Origin: Ilumatobacter coccineus YM16-304
GTDB taxonomy: Bacteria; Actinomycetota; Acidimicrobiia; Acidimicrobiales; Ilumatobacteraceae
Direction of reading: 5' to 3'
DNA: 64,000 nucleotides
Assembly: GCF_000348785.1 (NCBI RefSeq)
Contig: NC_020520.1
Span: 2,356,001-2,420,000 of the forward strand
Shown: in pieces, positions 56,831 to 64,000 of the stretch
Numbering within the stretch: position 1 is the stretch's first letter
How the letters are laid out: every line of letters begins with the position of its first letter
The notes under the pieces: model-generated
Told to the model about the DNA's origin: nothing
What the model saw: only the letters and a program-made list of their open reading frames with translations
Database searches by the model: none
Position numbers and translations under genes: made by a program

Positions 56831-57844
56831 ATGACAGTTCGCGTCGGCATCAATGGCTTCGGCCGCATCGGCCGCAACTTCTTCCGCGCTGCCAAGGCGC
56901 AGGGAGCCGACATCGACTTCGTCGCAGTGAACGACCTCGGTTCGCTCGACCAGATGGCTCACCTGCTGCAGTACGACTCGGTGCTCGGTCGTTTCCCCGA
57001 CACCGTCAAGGTCGTCAAGGGCGGCATCAAGGTCGGCGACGACACGCTCAAGGTGCTCAGCGAGCGCAACCCCGGCGATCTCCCGTGGGGCGATCTCGGC
57101 GTCGACGTGGTCGTCGAGTCGACCGGCTTCTTCAACTCGCGTGACGCAGCGAGCGCACACCTCGACGCCGGGGCTCCGCTGGTGATCGTGTCGGCGCCGT
57201 GCTCCGAAGCCGACGCCACGTTCGTCTACGGCGTGAACCACAAGGACTTCCGCATCACGAAGCACAAGGTCATCTCCAATGCGAGCTGCACGACCAACTG
57301 CATCGTTCCGCTCGTGAAGGTGCTCGACGACAACTTCGGCGTCGTCGAAGGTCTCATGACCACCATCCACGCCTACACCGGTGACCAGGCCCTCGTCGAC
57401 GGCCCGCACAAGGATCTCCGCCGTGCACGCGCCGCAGCGATCAACATCATTCCCACCTCGACCGGCGCCGCACGTGCGACCTCGCTGGTGATGGAATCGA
57501 TGAAGGGCAAGCTCGACGGCGGCGCACTGCGCGTGCCGGTCCCGACGGGCTCGCTCACCGACTTCACGGCCAACCTGAAGAAGAAGGCGACCGTCGAAGA
57601 GATCAACGCCGCCTTCGCGAAGGCCGCCAAGTCGGGCGCACTCAAGGACGTGCTCAGCTACACCGACGCACCGATCGTGTCGAGCGACATCGTCACCGAC
57701 CCGTCGAGCTGCACCTTCGACGCCGGCATGACCCAGGCCCAGGGCAAGATGGTCAAGGTCAACGGCTGGTACGACAACGAGTGGGGCTACTCGAACCGCC
57801 TCGTCGACATGGCGCTCTTCACCGGCGCCAAGGTCAAGCGCTGA
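56831..57844 (+). CDS. gap: Glyceraldehyde-3-phosphate dehydrogenase
   Basis: 337 aa. The N-terminal Rossmann motif GINGFGRIGRNFFRA and the catalytic Cys153 in SNASCTTNC are standard, as is GTWYDNEWGYSNR-type sequence near the C-terminus (NGWYDNEWGYSNR). It oxidises GAP to 1,3-bisphosphoglycerate with NAD+. It starts the glycolytic run gap-pgk-tpiA. AGAAGGAAC precedes the ATG. The 16-bp gap to pgk indicates co-transcription. Confidence 0.97.
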   Translation: MTVRVGINGFGRIGRNFFRAAKAQGADIDFVAVNDLGSLDQMAHLLQYDSVLGRFPDTVKVVKGGIKVGDDTLKVLSERNPGDLPWGDLGVDVVVESTGFFNSRDAASAHLDAGAPLVIVSAPCSEADATFVYGVNHKDFRITKHKVISNASCTTNCIVPLVKVLDDNFGVVEGLMTTIHAYTGDQALVDGPHKDLRRARAAAINIIPTSTGAARATSLVMESMKGKLDGGALRVPVPTGSLTDFTANLKKKATVEEINAAFAKAAKSGALKDVLSYTDAPIVSSDIVTDPSSCTFDAGMTQAQGKMVKVNGWYDNEWGYSNRLVDMALFTGAKVKR

Positions 57845-57860
57845 AGCGGAACTGATCACC

Positions 57861-58979
57861 ATGTCTGAGATCCCCCGCCTGGAGGATCTGGAAGCCCGAG
57901 TCGGTGATCTGTCGGGCAAGCGCGTGCTCGTGCGAACCGACTTCAACGTGCCCCTCGACGACGAGGGAAACATCACCGACGACTTCCGGATCCGTGCTGC
58001 ACTGCCGACGATCGAATGGCTCACCGAACGCGGCGCGAACGTCGTCACGGCGAGCCACCTCGGTCGACCGAAGGGTGAGCCCGACCCGAAGTACTCGATG
58101 GAGCCGGTGCGGGTTCGCCTCGCCGAGTTGGCGCCGGGCGTCGAACTGTTGGAGAACCTCCGGTTCAACGCGGGGGAGACCGCCAACGACCCGGCGTTCG
58201 TCGCCGAACTCGTCGACGGCATCGATGCCTACGTCAACGACGCGTTCGGTGCCTCGCACCGGTCGCACGCGTCGATCGTGGGGCCGCCGCAACACGTCCC
58301 GTCGGCGATGGGTCGGCTGTTGGAGAAGGAGGTCGACGTGCTGCTCGGCCTGCGCAACAAGCCGAAGCATCCGTTCGTGGCCGTGCTCGGCGGCGCCAAG
58401 ATCTCCGACAAGCTCGGGGTGATCGAAGCGCTGCTCGAAACGGTCGACGCCATCGTCATCGGCGGGGCGATGTGCTTCACGTTCTTCGCCGCGCAGGGCA
58501 AGCCGATCGGTTCGTCGCTCCACGAGCCCGACATGATCGACACGTGTCGTGATCTGTTGGCGAAAGCCACCGAGATGGGCAAGACCATTCACCTGCCCGA
58601 CGACATCACCGGCACCGACGCCAGTGGCAACTTCGCGCAGTTCGGGTCGCGTCTCGGCGAGGGCTCGATCGGCTACGACATCGGGCCCGGCTCTGCCGCC
58701 GCCTTCACCGACGTGATCATGGACGCACGCATGGTGTTCTGGAACGGCCCGATGGGCATGTTCGAAGACGAGCGGTTCGCTTCGGGTACGCGCACGGTCG
58801 CGCAGGCGATGGCCGACACCAAGGCGTTCACCGTCGTCGGCGGCGGCGACTCGGCGGCCGCGCTCGCACAGTTCAAGCTCGACGACGAGGTGAGTCACGT
58901 CTCCACCGGGGGAGGGGCCAGCCTCGAACTCCTCGAGAACGGCGATCTCCCCGGCCTCGCCGCCCTCCGCAAGAACTGA
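57861..58979 (+). CDS. pgk: Phosphoglycerate kinase
   Basis: 372 aa. It shows VLVRTDFNVPLDDEGNI, SHLGRPKGEPD, LLENLRFNAGE, DAFGASHRSHAS, VLGGAKISDKLGVI, FWNGPMGMFE and VGGGDSAAAL, the family signatures in order. It is somewhat shorter than the roughly 390-415 aa usual for bacterial PGK, but all active-site blocks are present. It makes ATP from 1,3-bisphosphoglycerate. Its SD is weak, consistent with coupling to gap. A palindrome begins 3 bp after the stop. Confidence 0.97.
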   Translation: MSEIPRLEDLEARVGDLSGKRVLVRTDFNVPLDDEGNITDDFRIRAALPTIEWLTERGANVVTASHLGRPKGEPDPKYSMEPVRVRLAELAPGVELLENLRFNAGETANDPAFVAELVDGIDAYVNDAFGASHRSHASIVGPPQHVPSAMGRLLEKEVDVLLGLRNKPKHPFVAVLGGAKISDKLGVIEALLETVDAIVIGGAMCFTFFAAQGKPIGSSLHEPDMIDTCRDLLAKATEMGKTIHLPDDITGTDASGNFAQFGSRLGEGSIGYDIGPGSAAAFTDVIMDARMVFWNGPMGMFEDERFASGTRTVAQAMADTKAFTVVGGGDSAAALAQFKLDDEVSHVSTGGGASLELLENGDLPGLAALRKN

Positions 58980-58982
58980 CCC

Positions 58983-59009
58983 GTCATCCGGTGTCAGACA
59001 CCAGATGAC
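58983..59009. terminator. Near-perfect palindrome after pgk
   Basis: 13-bp arms 58983-58995 and 58997-59009 with one mismatch and a one-base centre (GGTGTC-A-GACACC inside). It begins 3 bp after the pgk stop and may separate pgk from tpiA. Confidence 0.65.
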
Positions 59010-59050
59010 GTGCGAGAGGCCGATCGTACGGATTCAACCACGTACGCTCC

Positions 59051-59232
59051 GTGAGGCCGATCAAGAGCAGTCAACCGCCGACGGTCCGTGAGGCCGAACC
59101 AACTCGAAAGACCGAACCATCTCAGAACGCCCGGCACGGCCGCCGCCGGGAGCGCCAGCGACCAAGGCTGGCGTGAGGCCGATCAAGAGCAGTCAACCGC
59201 CGACGGTCCGTGAGGCCGAACCAACTCGAAAG
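59051..59232 (+). repeat. 60-bp direct repeat upstream of tpiA
   Basis: Identical 60-bp copies at 59051-59110 and 59173-59232, 62 bp apart. Each begins GTGAGGCCGATCAAGAGCAG. A degenerate third copy of the first 37 bp lies at about 59014-59050. The second copy ends just before the tpiA start and contains its likely SD. Confidence 0.85.
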
Positions 59233-59247
59233 GCCGAACGATCATGA
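59173..59247 (+). other. Possible upstream frame ending on the tpiA start
   Basis: A GTG at 59173 opens 24 codons (VRPIKSSQPPTV...) whose TGA at 59245-59247 overlaps the tpiA ATG. It lies in the second copy of the 60-bp repeat. AAGG lies 5 bp before the GTG. It could couple or control tpiA translation, or be a by-product of the duplication. Confidence 0.25.
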
Positions 59248-60014
59248 AACGAACTCCGCTCATCTCCGGCAACTGGAAGATGAACCTCAACCACTTCGAA
59301 GCGATCCAGGTGGTGCAGAAGCTGCACTATCTCGTGCCCAAGGAGGTGTTCGACGACGTCGAGGTCTCGATCCATCCGCCGTTCACCGACATCCGGTCGG
59401 TGCAGACGCTGATCGAGAGCGAGGAACTCGACTTCTCGCTCGGCGCGCAGCACTGCCATTTCGAGGACTCGGGTGCGTTCACGGGTGAGGTGTCGCCGGC
59501 GTTCCTCGCGAAGCTCAACACCAAGTACGTCATCTGCGGGCACAGCGAACGTCGTGAGGTGTTCGGCGAGACCGACGAGATGGTCAACGCGAAGGTGCAG
59601 GCGATCCTCAAGCACGGCATGACGCCGATCATGTGCTGTGGTGAGACGCTCGACGAGCGTGAAGCCGACGAGACCGAGTCGAAGGTCCTCGGTCAGATCG
59701 AAGCCGGCCTCGCCGGCGTGACGAACGAACAGATCGCGTCGCTGGTGATCGCCTACGAACCGATCTGGGCGATCGGCACCGGTAAGACGGCGACGTCCGA
59801 CGACGCACAGTCGGTGTGCGCGGCGATCCGCTCGAAGATCCGCGACATGGCCGACGACGCCACTGCCGACGCGGTCCGCATCCAGTACGGCGGATCGGTC
59901 AAGGGTGGAAACGCCGCCGAGCTCATGGGTCAGCCCGACATCGACGGCGCGCTCGTCGGTGGCGCGAGCCTCGATCCCGACGAGTTCGCACGGGTCATCC
60001 AGTTCGGCAGTTGA
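59244..60014 (+). CDS. tpiA: Triosephosphate isomerase
   Basis: 256 aa TIM barrel. Lys12 in GNWKMN, His100 in ICGHSERRE and Glu172 in AYEPIWAIGTG are the catalytic residues, and IQYGGSVKGGN is the phosphate loop. It interconverts DHAP and GAP. It follows pgk, but a 264-bp region with a palindrome and a 60-bp direct repeat lies between, so it may have its own control. The ATG follows AAAGG at 10 bp. Confidence 0.97.
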   Translation: MKRTPLISGNWKMNLNHFEAIQVVQKLHYLVPKEVFDDVEVSIHPPFTDIRSVQTLIESEELDFSLGAQHCHFEDSGAFTGEVSPAFLAKLNTKYVICGHSERREVFGETDEMVNAKVQAILKHGMTPIMCCGETLDEREADETESKVLGQIEAGLAGVTNEQIASLVIAYEPIWAIGTGKTATSDDAQSVCAAIRSKIRDMADDATADAVRIQYGGSVKGGNAAELMGQPDIDGALVGGASLDPDEFARVIQFGS

Positions 60015-60022
60015 ACGGTGTG

Positions 60023-60053
60023 ACGCATGGCAGTTCGACTGCCGTATGCGTCG
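60023..60053 (+). terminator. Hairpin after tpiA
   Basis: A 13-bp stem with a 2-base bulge (arms 60023-60035 and 60039-60053) and a TCG loop, 8 bp after the tpiA stop. No T-tract. Confidence 0.55.
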
Positions 60054-60070
60054 ATGGTGGCGAAACCTGC

Positions 60071-60099
60071 TTGACAGTTCACACAGCTGACACAGATAG
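60071..60099 (+). promoter_or_regulatory. Candidate promoter of the peptide-transport operon
   Basis: A perfect TTGACA at 60071-60076 followed 17 bp later by AGATAG (60094-60099), a poor -10. It lies about 200 bp before the binding-protein gene and just after the tpiA hairpin. Confidence 0.35.
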
Positions 60100-60292
60100 G
60101 TCTACCCCTCGGTAACAAACGCTGCTATGTTCGTGATCTCTGATTCACCGGGGAGGGTTTCAGAGCTCGGACCGACCAACTGGTCGTCAGCCGTGCGGTG
60201 TGGTCGAACGCCGTTGTCCATCCGGACGACGGGCGGTTCCTACGCCACCATCCATCCTCCCGTTCTGTAGTCCAATACAGGAGGACACATAC

Positions 60293-62230
60293 GTGAACAA
60301 CACCCGACGGAGTACCAAGCTCCTCGCGGTCGCCGCAACATCTGCTCTCGTCTTTGCCGCATGCGGCAGCGACGACGGCGATGACGACGCCGCACCGAGC
60401 GGCAGCGACGCCCCGACCGAAGAGCCCACGGAAGAGCCCACTGAGGAGCCGACCGAAGAGCCCACGGAAGAGCCGACCGAAGAACCGACTGAAGAGCCCA
60501 CGGAAGAGCCGACCGAAGAGCCGGCCGAAGCGGGCGAAGGTGGAACCCTCATCTGGGCCCACGAGCAAGAGCCGGGCGACCTCCACCTCGACGATCCCGA
60601 GAACAACCTCTCGATCACGTCGTGGATCCGCAACCCGCTCATCGAAGGCCTCTGGGGCGTCTCGGGTTCGACCGAGTTCTACCCGGAACTGCTCGCCGAC
60701 GACGGTGAACTGACCGAGAACGGTGACGGCACCGTCACCGGCAAGTTCGCGCTGCGCGAGGGCCTCATGTGGAGCGACGGCACGCCGTTGACCACCGCTG
60801 ACCTCGAGTTCACCTTCGGGATCCGCGAAGCCGCCGATGGCGAAGATGAAGAGGGCAACCCCAACTACATCTACCTCCTCGGTGACCGCTCGGTCGACGA
60901 CGCCGTCGACTCGATCACGGCCGACAGCGAGACCGAATTCACCATCGAATTCAACTCGTTCAACGCTGGCTACAAGCGCTTCCTCGAAGAGGTCTACCCG
61001 GCCCACGTGTTCTCCGAGGACCCGGCCGAAGCCGCAGAGCAGCTGAACACCGCGCTCCGCGATTGGACTCACGACGGCGAAGTTCTGCCGTCCTCCGGTC
61101 CGATGATCTTCGACTCGTGGAACAAGGGCGTCCAGATGAACCTGGTGCGCAACGACAACTACCACGGCTCCAACAGCCCCGACGCCAGCAACACCGGCGT
61201 CGCGAGCGTTGCCGGCGTCCAGATCAACTTCGTCACCGACACCGATGCGCAGATCAACGCGCTGCAGGCCGGCGAAGCTCAGATCGTCATGACGCAGCCG
61301 CAGTTGGCGTTCGAAAGCCTCGCCTCGAGCGACGAGTTCACGGTGGCTTCCTCCGCTGGACCGGTCTTCGAGCACTGGGGTCTCAACCTGAACAACGCTC
61401 ACCTGGCAAAGCCTGAGGTCCGTGAGGCCCTCGCGTTCGCCATGGACAAGACCGAAGTGATGGCTGGCCTCTACACCCCGCTGTTCGGTGACACGCTCCC
61501 GGCCGAAGGCCTGGGCAACACCTACTGGCTGTCGAACCAGTCGACCTACGAGAACCACGCCGGCGATGCCGGTTACGGCGCAGGCGACATCGAATCGGCA
61601 CAGGCAGCTCTCGAAGCCGCTGGCTACAGCCAGAACGGCGACGGCATCTACGAGCACCCGGAAGACGGCGTGCTCAGCCTCCGTGTCGGTACGACCGGTG
61701 GCAACCGTCTGCGTGAGATCCAAGAGGAACTCATCCAGGCGCAGATGAAGGATGCTGGCATCGAGATCGTCATCGACAACGTCGAAGGTGGCGCGTACTT
61801 CTCAGAAGTGCCGTTCTCCGCTGACGCGATCGCATGTGCGACGAGCGGTGGCGCCGAAGGCAACTGCGACATCTGGGACATCACCCAGTTCGCATGGGTC
61901 GGTGGCCCGTGGCCCGGCGGTCAGTCCGCTTCGTACCGTTCCGGCGGGGAGAACAACCCCTACGGATTCGCCAACGAGGCATTCGACGCCCGTTCGGACG
62001 AGTGTGACGCAACGGTGGACGACACCGAGCGCGCCGCTTGCTACAACGAGCTCGACCGCTACGTGACGACGCTGGAAATGGACCCCGAGAACGGTCTGTT
62101 CATGCTCCCGCTCACGCAGAAGCCGTCGTTCTACGGCTACACCTCGGACCTCGCGTCCGCTGGTGTCGCTCCCGACGCACAGCTTGCTGGCCCGCTGACC
62201 AACGTCGTGGACTTCGCATTCGCGAGCTGA
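60293..62230 (+). CDS. Peptide ABC transporter substrate-binding lipoprotein (family 5)
   Basis: 645 aa from a GTG preceded by AGGAGG at 8-9 bp. Signal peptide with a lipidated Cys (ALVFAACGSDD), a low-complexity linker of nine Thr-Glu-Glu-Pro repeats (about residues 42-77), then a family 5 (DppA/OppA-like) binding protein: GGTLIWAHEQEPGDLHLDDPENN, SDGTPLTTADLEFTFGI, LNNAHLAKPEVREALAFAMDK. It captures peptides or similar ligands for the permeases downstream. The linker would hold it away from the membrane or span the cell wall. Several Cys in the C-terminal part (CDATVDDTERAACY) may form a disulfide. Confidence 0.9.
   Translation: MNNTRRSTKLLAVAATSALVFAACGSDDGDDDAAPSGSDAPTEEPTEEPTEEPTEEPTEEPTEEPTEEPTEEPTEEPAEAGEGGTLIWAHEQEPGDLHLDDPENNLSITSWIRNPLIEGLWGVSGSTEFYPELLADDGELTENGDGTVTGKFALREGLMWSDGTPLTTADLEFTFGIREAADGEDEEGNPNYIYLLGDRSVDDAVDSITADSETEFTIEFNSFNAGYKRFLEEVYPAHVFSEDPAEAAEQLNTALRDWTHDGEVLPSSGPMIFDSWNKGVQMNLVRNDNYHGSNSPDASNTGVASVAGVQINFVTDTDAQINALQAGEAQIVMTQPQLAFESLASSDEFTVASSAGPVFEHWGLNLNNAHLAKPEVREALAFAMDKTEVMAGLYTPLFGDTLPAEGLGNTYWLSNQSTYENHAGDAGYGAGDIESAQAALEAAGYSQNGDGIYEHPEDGVLSLRVGTTGGNRLREIQEELIQAQMKDAGIEIVIDNVEGGAYFSEVPFSADAIACATSGGAEGNCDIWDITQFAWVGGPWPGGQSASYRSGGENNPYGFANEAFDARSDECDATVDDTERAACYNELDRYVTTLEMDPENGLFMLPLTQKPSFYGYTSDLASAGVAPDAQLAGPLTNVVDFAFAS
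60416..60523 (+). repeat. Nine 12-bp repeats coding Thr-Glu-Glu-Pro
   Basis: Nine tandem 12-bp units with silent changes at the third positions of Thr, Glu and Pro codons. The copy number may vary between strains by slippage without breaking the frame. Confidence 0.85.
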
Positions 62231-62263
62231 ATCGGTAACTCGATTCTCACATCGAGTTGAACG

Positions 62264-62293
62264 GCCGGGGCCCCGCATCTGCGGGGCCCCGGC
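62264..62293 (+). terminator. Attenuating terminator between binding protein and permeases
   Basis: Perfect 13-bp G/C arms 62264-62276 and 62281-62293 with loop ATCT; TTTTG follows about 16 bp later. A partial stop here would let the binding protein be made in excess over the permeases. Confidence 0.75.
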
Positions 62294-62353
62294 TGCACCC
62301 CGGCTCGGTTTTGTCAACCCGTCCCTTCTCAGCGATCTAGGGTTCCCAGCACT

Positions 62354-63310
62354 GTGTTCGCATACATCACCAGGCGATTGCTCGCGACGATTCCGTTGCT
62401 GATGATCGCTCTCTACCTCGTCCACGTCGGCATCTCGTTCACCGTTGATCCACGTGCAGACTTCTATCTCTGTCTCCCTCGCTGCCAAGACGGCTTCGAC
62501 CAGATCACCGAGCAGTACCAGCTCGACGTCAACATCTGGGTCCGTCCGTTCACCTGGTTCGGCAACATCCTCGGGGGAGACCTCGGGTTCTCGTCGTCGG
62601 TCGGCGAGCCCGTCACCGACGTCATGCGGTCACGTGTGTGGAACACCGCCATGGTCGCCATCCCCGCCTTCGTCGTGAGCGCGATCTTCGCACTGCTCCT
62701 GTCGGTGTACTCGGCTCGCAACCAGTACTCGAAGGGCGACTACGCCTTCACCGGCCTCGCCTTCATCGGCCTGGCCTTCCCGTCGTTCGTGCTCGCACTG
62801 GTCATCCAGAACATCTTCGGTGTGCAGTTCGAGAACTGGACGGGCTTCAAGCCGTTCAACACCGGCCGCAAGACCAACGAGAACCTGCTGCAACTGTTGC
62901 GTGACATCACGTTGCCGGCGCTGTCGCTCTCGATCCTGTTCATCTCGGCCGACAGTCGTTTCGGTCGTGCCTCCATGCTCGAAACGCTCAACCAGGACTA
63001 CATCCGCACCGCTCGGGCCAAGGGACTCACCGAGCGGACGGTCGTGTGGAAGCACGCGCTGCGCAATGCGCTGATTCCGCTCGTCACGCTTTGGGCGCTC
63101 AACTTCTCGGCGCTGATGGGTGGCTCGATCGTCACCGAATCCATCTTCTCGTGGCCCGGCATCGGCCAGGTGTTCTTGCGAGCGCTGCCCGACGCCGACA
63201 TCGACCTCGTGCTGGCGATCGTGTTGTTCACCGGCATCGTCGTGGTCGTGATGAACCTGCTCGCCGACGTGTTGTACGGCATCCTCGACCCTCGAATCCG
63301 ATTGGACTGA
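62354..63310 (+). CDS. Peptide ABC transporter permease (DppB-like)
   Basis: 318 aa, six transmembrane segments. N-terminal FAYITRRLLATIPLL is typical of DppB/OppB, and the EAA loop reads YIRTARAKGLTERTVVWKHALRNALIP. It starts at a GTG after the attenuator. The pair ends LYGILDPRIRLD, the usual DppB end. It forms the channel with the next gene product. Confidence 0.92.
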   Translation: MFAYITRRLLATIPLLMIALYLVHVGISFTVDPRADFYLCLPRCQDGFDQITEQYQLDVNIWVRPFTWFGNILGGDLGFSSSVGEPVTDVMRSRVWNTAMVAIPAFVVSAIFALLLSVYSARNQYSKGDYAFTGLAFIGLAFPSFVLALVIQNIFGVQFENWTGFKPFNTGRKTNENLLQLLRDITLPALSLSILFISADSRFGRASMLETLNQDYIRTARAKGLTERTVVWKHALRNALIPLVTLWALNFSALMGGSIVTESIFSWPGIGQVFLRALPDADIDLVLAIVLFTGIVVVVMNLLADVLYGILDPRIRLD

Positions 63311-63313
63311 CCG

Positions 63314-64000
63314 ATGGCCGGTACAGAAATTCGCTCGACGGGCCTCAGTGAGATCGAGGCGCCGTCCTCCGTCGCCGAGGTGGCCGACGCCGCCGACCTC
63401 GAAGGTCTCAGTGACAAGCCGAAGTCGTTCGGCAGGCTTGCCTGGGAACGCTTCCTCAATCACCGTCTCGCCCTCGTCGGGGCCGTGGGCCTCGTGGTCA
63501 TCGTGCTGCTGTTCTTCCTGGCGCCGTACTTCAGCGACTACGGAGTCGCCGACCGCAACGTGCGCGATCGTCTGCTCGGTCCGTCGTGGGACCATCCGTT
63601 CGGCACCGACGAGATCGGTCGCGACCTGTTCGTGAGGACCGCCGCCGGTGGTCGCTACTCGCTGCAGATCGGTCTGTTCGCCGCGGTCATCTCGACGATG
63701 ATCGGCACGCTGCTCGGCGCGGTCAGTGGCTACTTCGGCCGCTGGGTCGACGTCGTCGTGTCGCAGTTGGTCAACCTGCTGCTCATCGTGCCGGCGCTCA
63801 TCATCCTGTCGGTGTTCGCGCTGCGTTTCGGCGGCACGGCGATCAGCCTGGCGTTGATCCTGGCCGGCTTGCTCTGGACTCGTATCGCTCGCGTCGTGCG
63901 CGGCGTGGTGCTCGCGATCAAGGAGCAGGAGTACATCATGGCGGCGCGTGCTGCCGGGGCGTCGCACTGGCGCATCATCTTCCGGCACCTGCTCCCGAAC
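63314..64000 (+). CDS. Peptide ABC transporter permease (DppC-like), 3' truncated
   Basis: 229 residues visible, running off the right edge. An N-terminal cytosolic tail of about 45 residues precedes the first membrane segment (ALVGAVGLVVIVLLFFLAPYF). Then come HPFGTDEIGRDLFVRTAAGGRYSL (core FGTDEIGRD), the DppC signature, and an EAA loop EYIMAARAAGASHWRIIFRHLLPN at the edge. It starts 3 bp after the DppB stop. ATPase genes probably follow outside the window. Confidence 0.92.
   Translation, partial: MAGTEIRSTGLSEIEAPSSVAEVADAADLEGLSDKPKSFGRLAWERFLNHRLALVGAVGLVVIVLLFFLAPYFSDYGVADRNVRDRLLGPSWDHPFGTDEIGRDLFVRTAAGGRYSLQIGLFAAVISTMIGTLLGAVSGYFGRWVDVVVSQLVNLLLIVPALIILSVFALRFGGTAISLALILAGLLWTRIARVVRGVVLAIKEQEYIMAARAAGASHWRIIFRHLLPN

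Overview
The window reads as a chromosomal segment of a high-GC actinobacterium, most likely a marine or soil member of the Acidimicrobiia (Ilumatobacter-like). This is an inference from four things: strong G/C bias at third codon positions, actinobacterial protein features (DNA polymerase I with a degenerate proofreading domain, an ANTAR regulator, an SCO6745-family protein, LexA boxes of the CGAAC-N4-GTTCG type), a housekeeping block uvrC ... rapZ-gap-pgk-tpiA, and secreted proteins carrying DTR-type beta repeats. I saw no insertion sequence, prophage, integrase or CRISPR array. No intergenic gap exceeds about 300 bp.

Layout. 1-2.1 kb: the end of a HAD-phosphatase/acyltransferase fusion, a FabZ-like dehydratase and a HAD hydrolase. 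2.1-6.6 kb (minus): a type II fatty acid synthesis operon fabD-fabH-fabG-acpP-fabF, in which FabD carries an extra C-terminal lipoyl/biotinyl-like domain. 6.8-12.6 kb: a tRNA with anticodon CAA, a 36-bp tandem repeat, an SCO6745-family protein, a coiled-coil protein, an ANTAR response regulator, polA and a methyltransferase. 12.6-17.2 kb: an acyl-CoA synthetase (minus), rpsA, and a dephospho-CoA kinase fused to a gamma-glutamylcyclotransferase-like domain. 17.26-17.73 kb (minus): a glutathione peroxidase whose catalytic codon is an in-frame UGA followed by a bacterial SECIS-like hairpin, that is, a selenoprotein. 18-24 kb: a large ATPase/BTAD regulator and two CNNM/CBS (CorC-type) membrane proteins, the first preceded by a possible leader peptide that ends on its start codon. 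24-35.7 kb: a DTR-repeat secreted protein, uvrB behind a LexA box, a 1520-aa secreted beta-helix protein, a LOG-family protein and a diguanylate cyclase. 35.8-41.6 kb: a CotH/DUF4956/VTC cluster and a secreted phosphodiesterase with a CBM2-like tail. 41.7-50.5 kb: uvrA behind a second LexA box, a Tat-exported DTR protein, an MFS transporter, a rhomboid-like membrane protein and uvrC. 50.7-60 kb: a PAS/GGDEF/EAL protein, an LPxTG surface protein, a methyltransferase, rapZ and the glycolytic block gap-pgk-tpiA. 60-64 kb: a family-5 peptide ABC importer (binding lipoprotein and two permeases, the second cut by the window edge).

How parts fit. All three UvrABC subunits are present at three loci, and LexA-like boxes precede only uvrA and uvrB. 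The FAS-II operon has its own ACP. The gap-pgk-tpi run follows rapZ directly, without the yvcK and whiA genes that usually lie between uvrC-rapZ and gap in Gram-positive bacteria. The strongest finding is the selenocysteine glutathione peroxidase, which ordinary gene calling would split or label a pseudogene.
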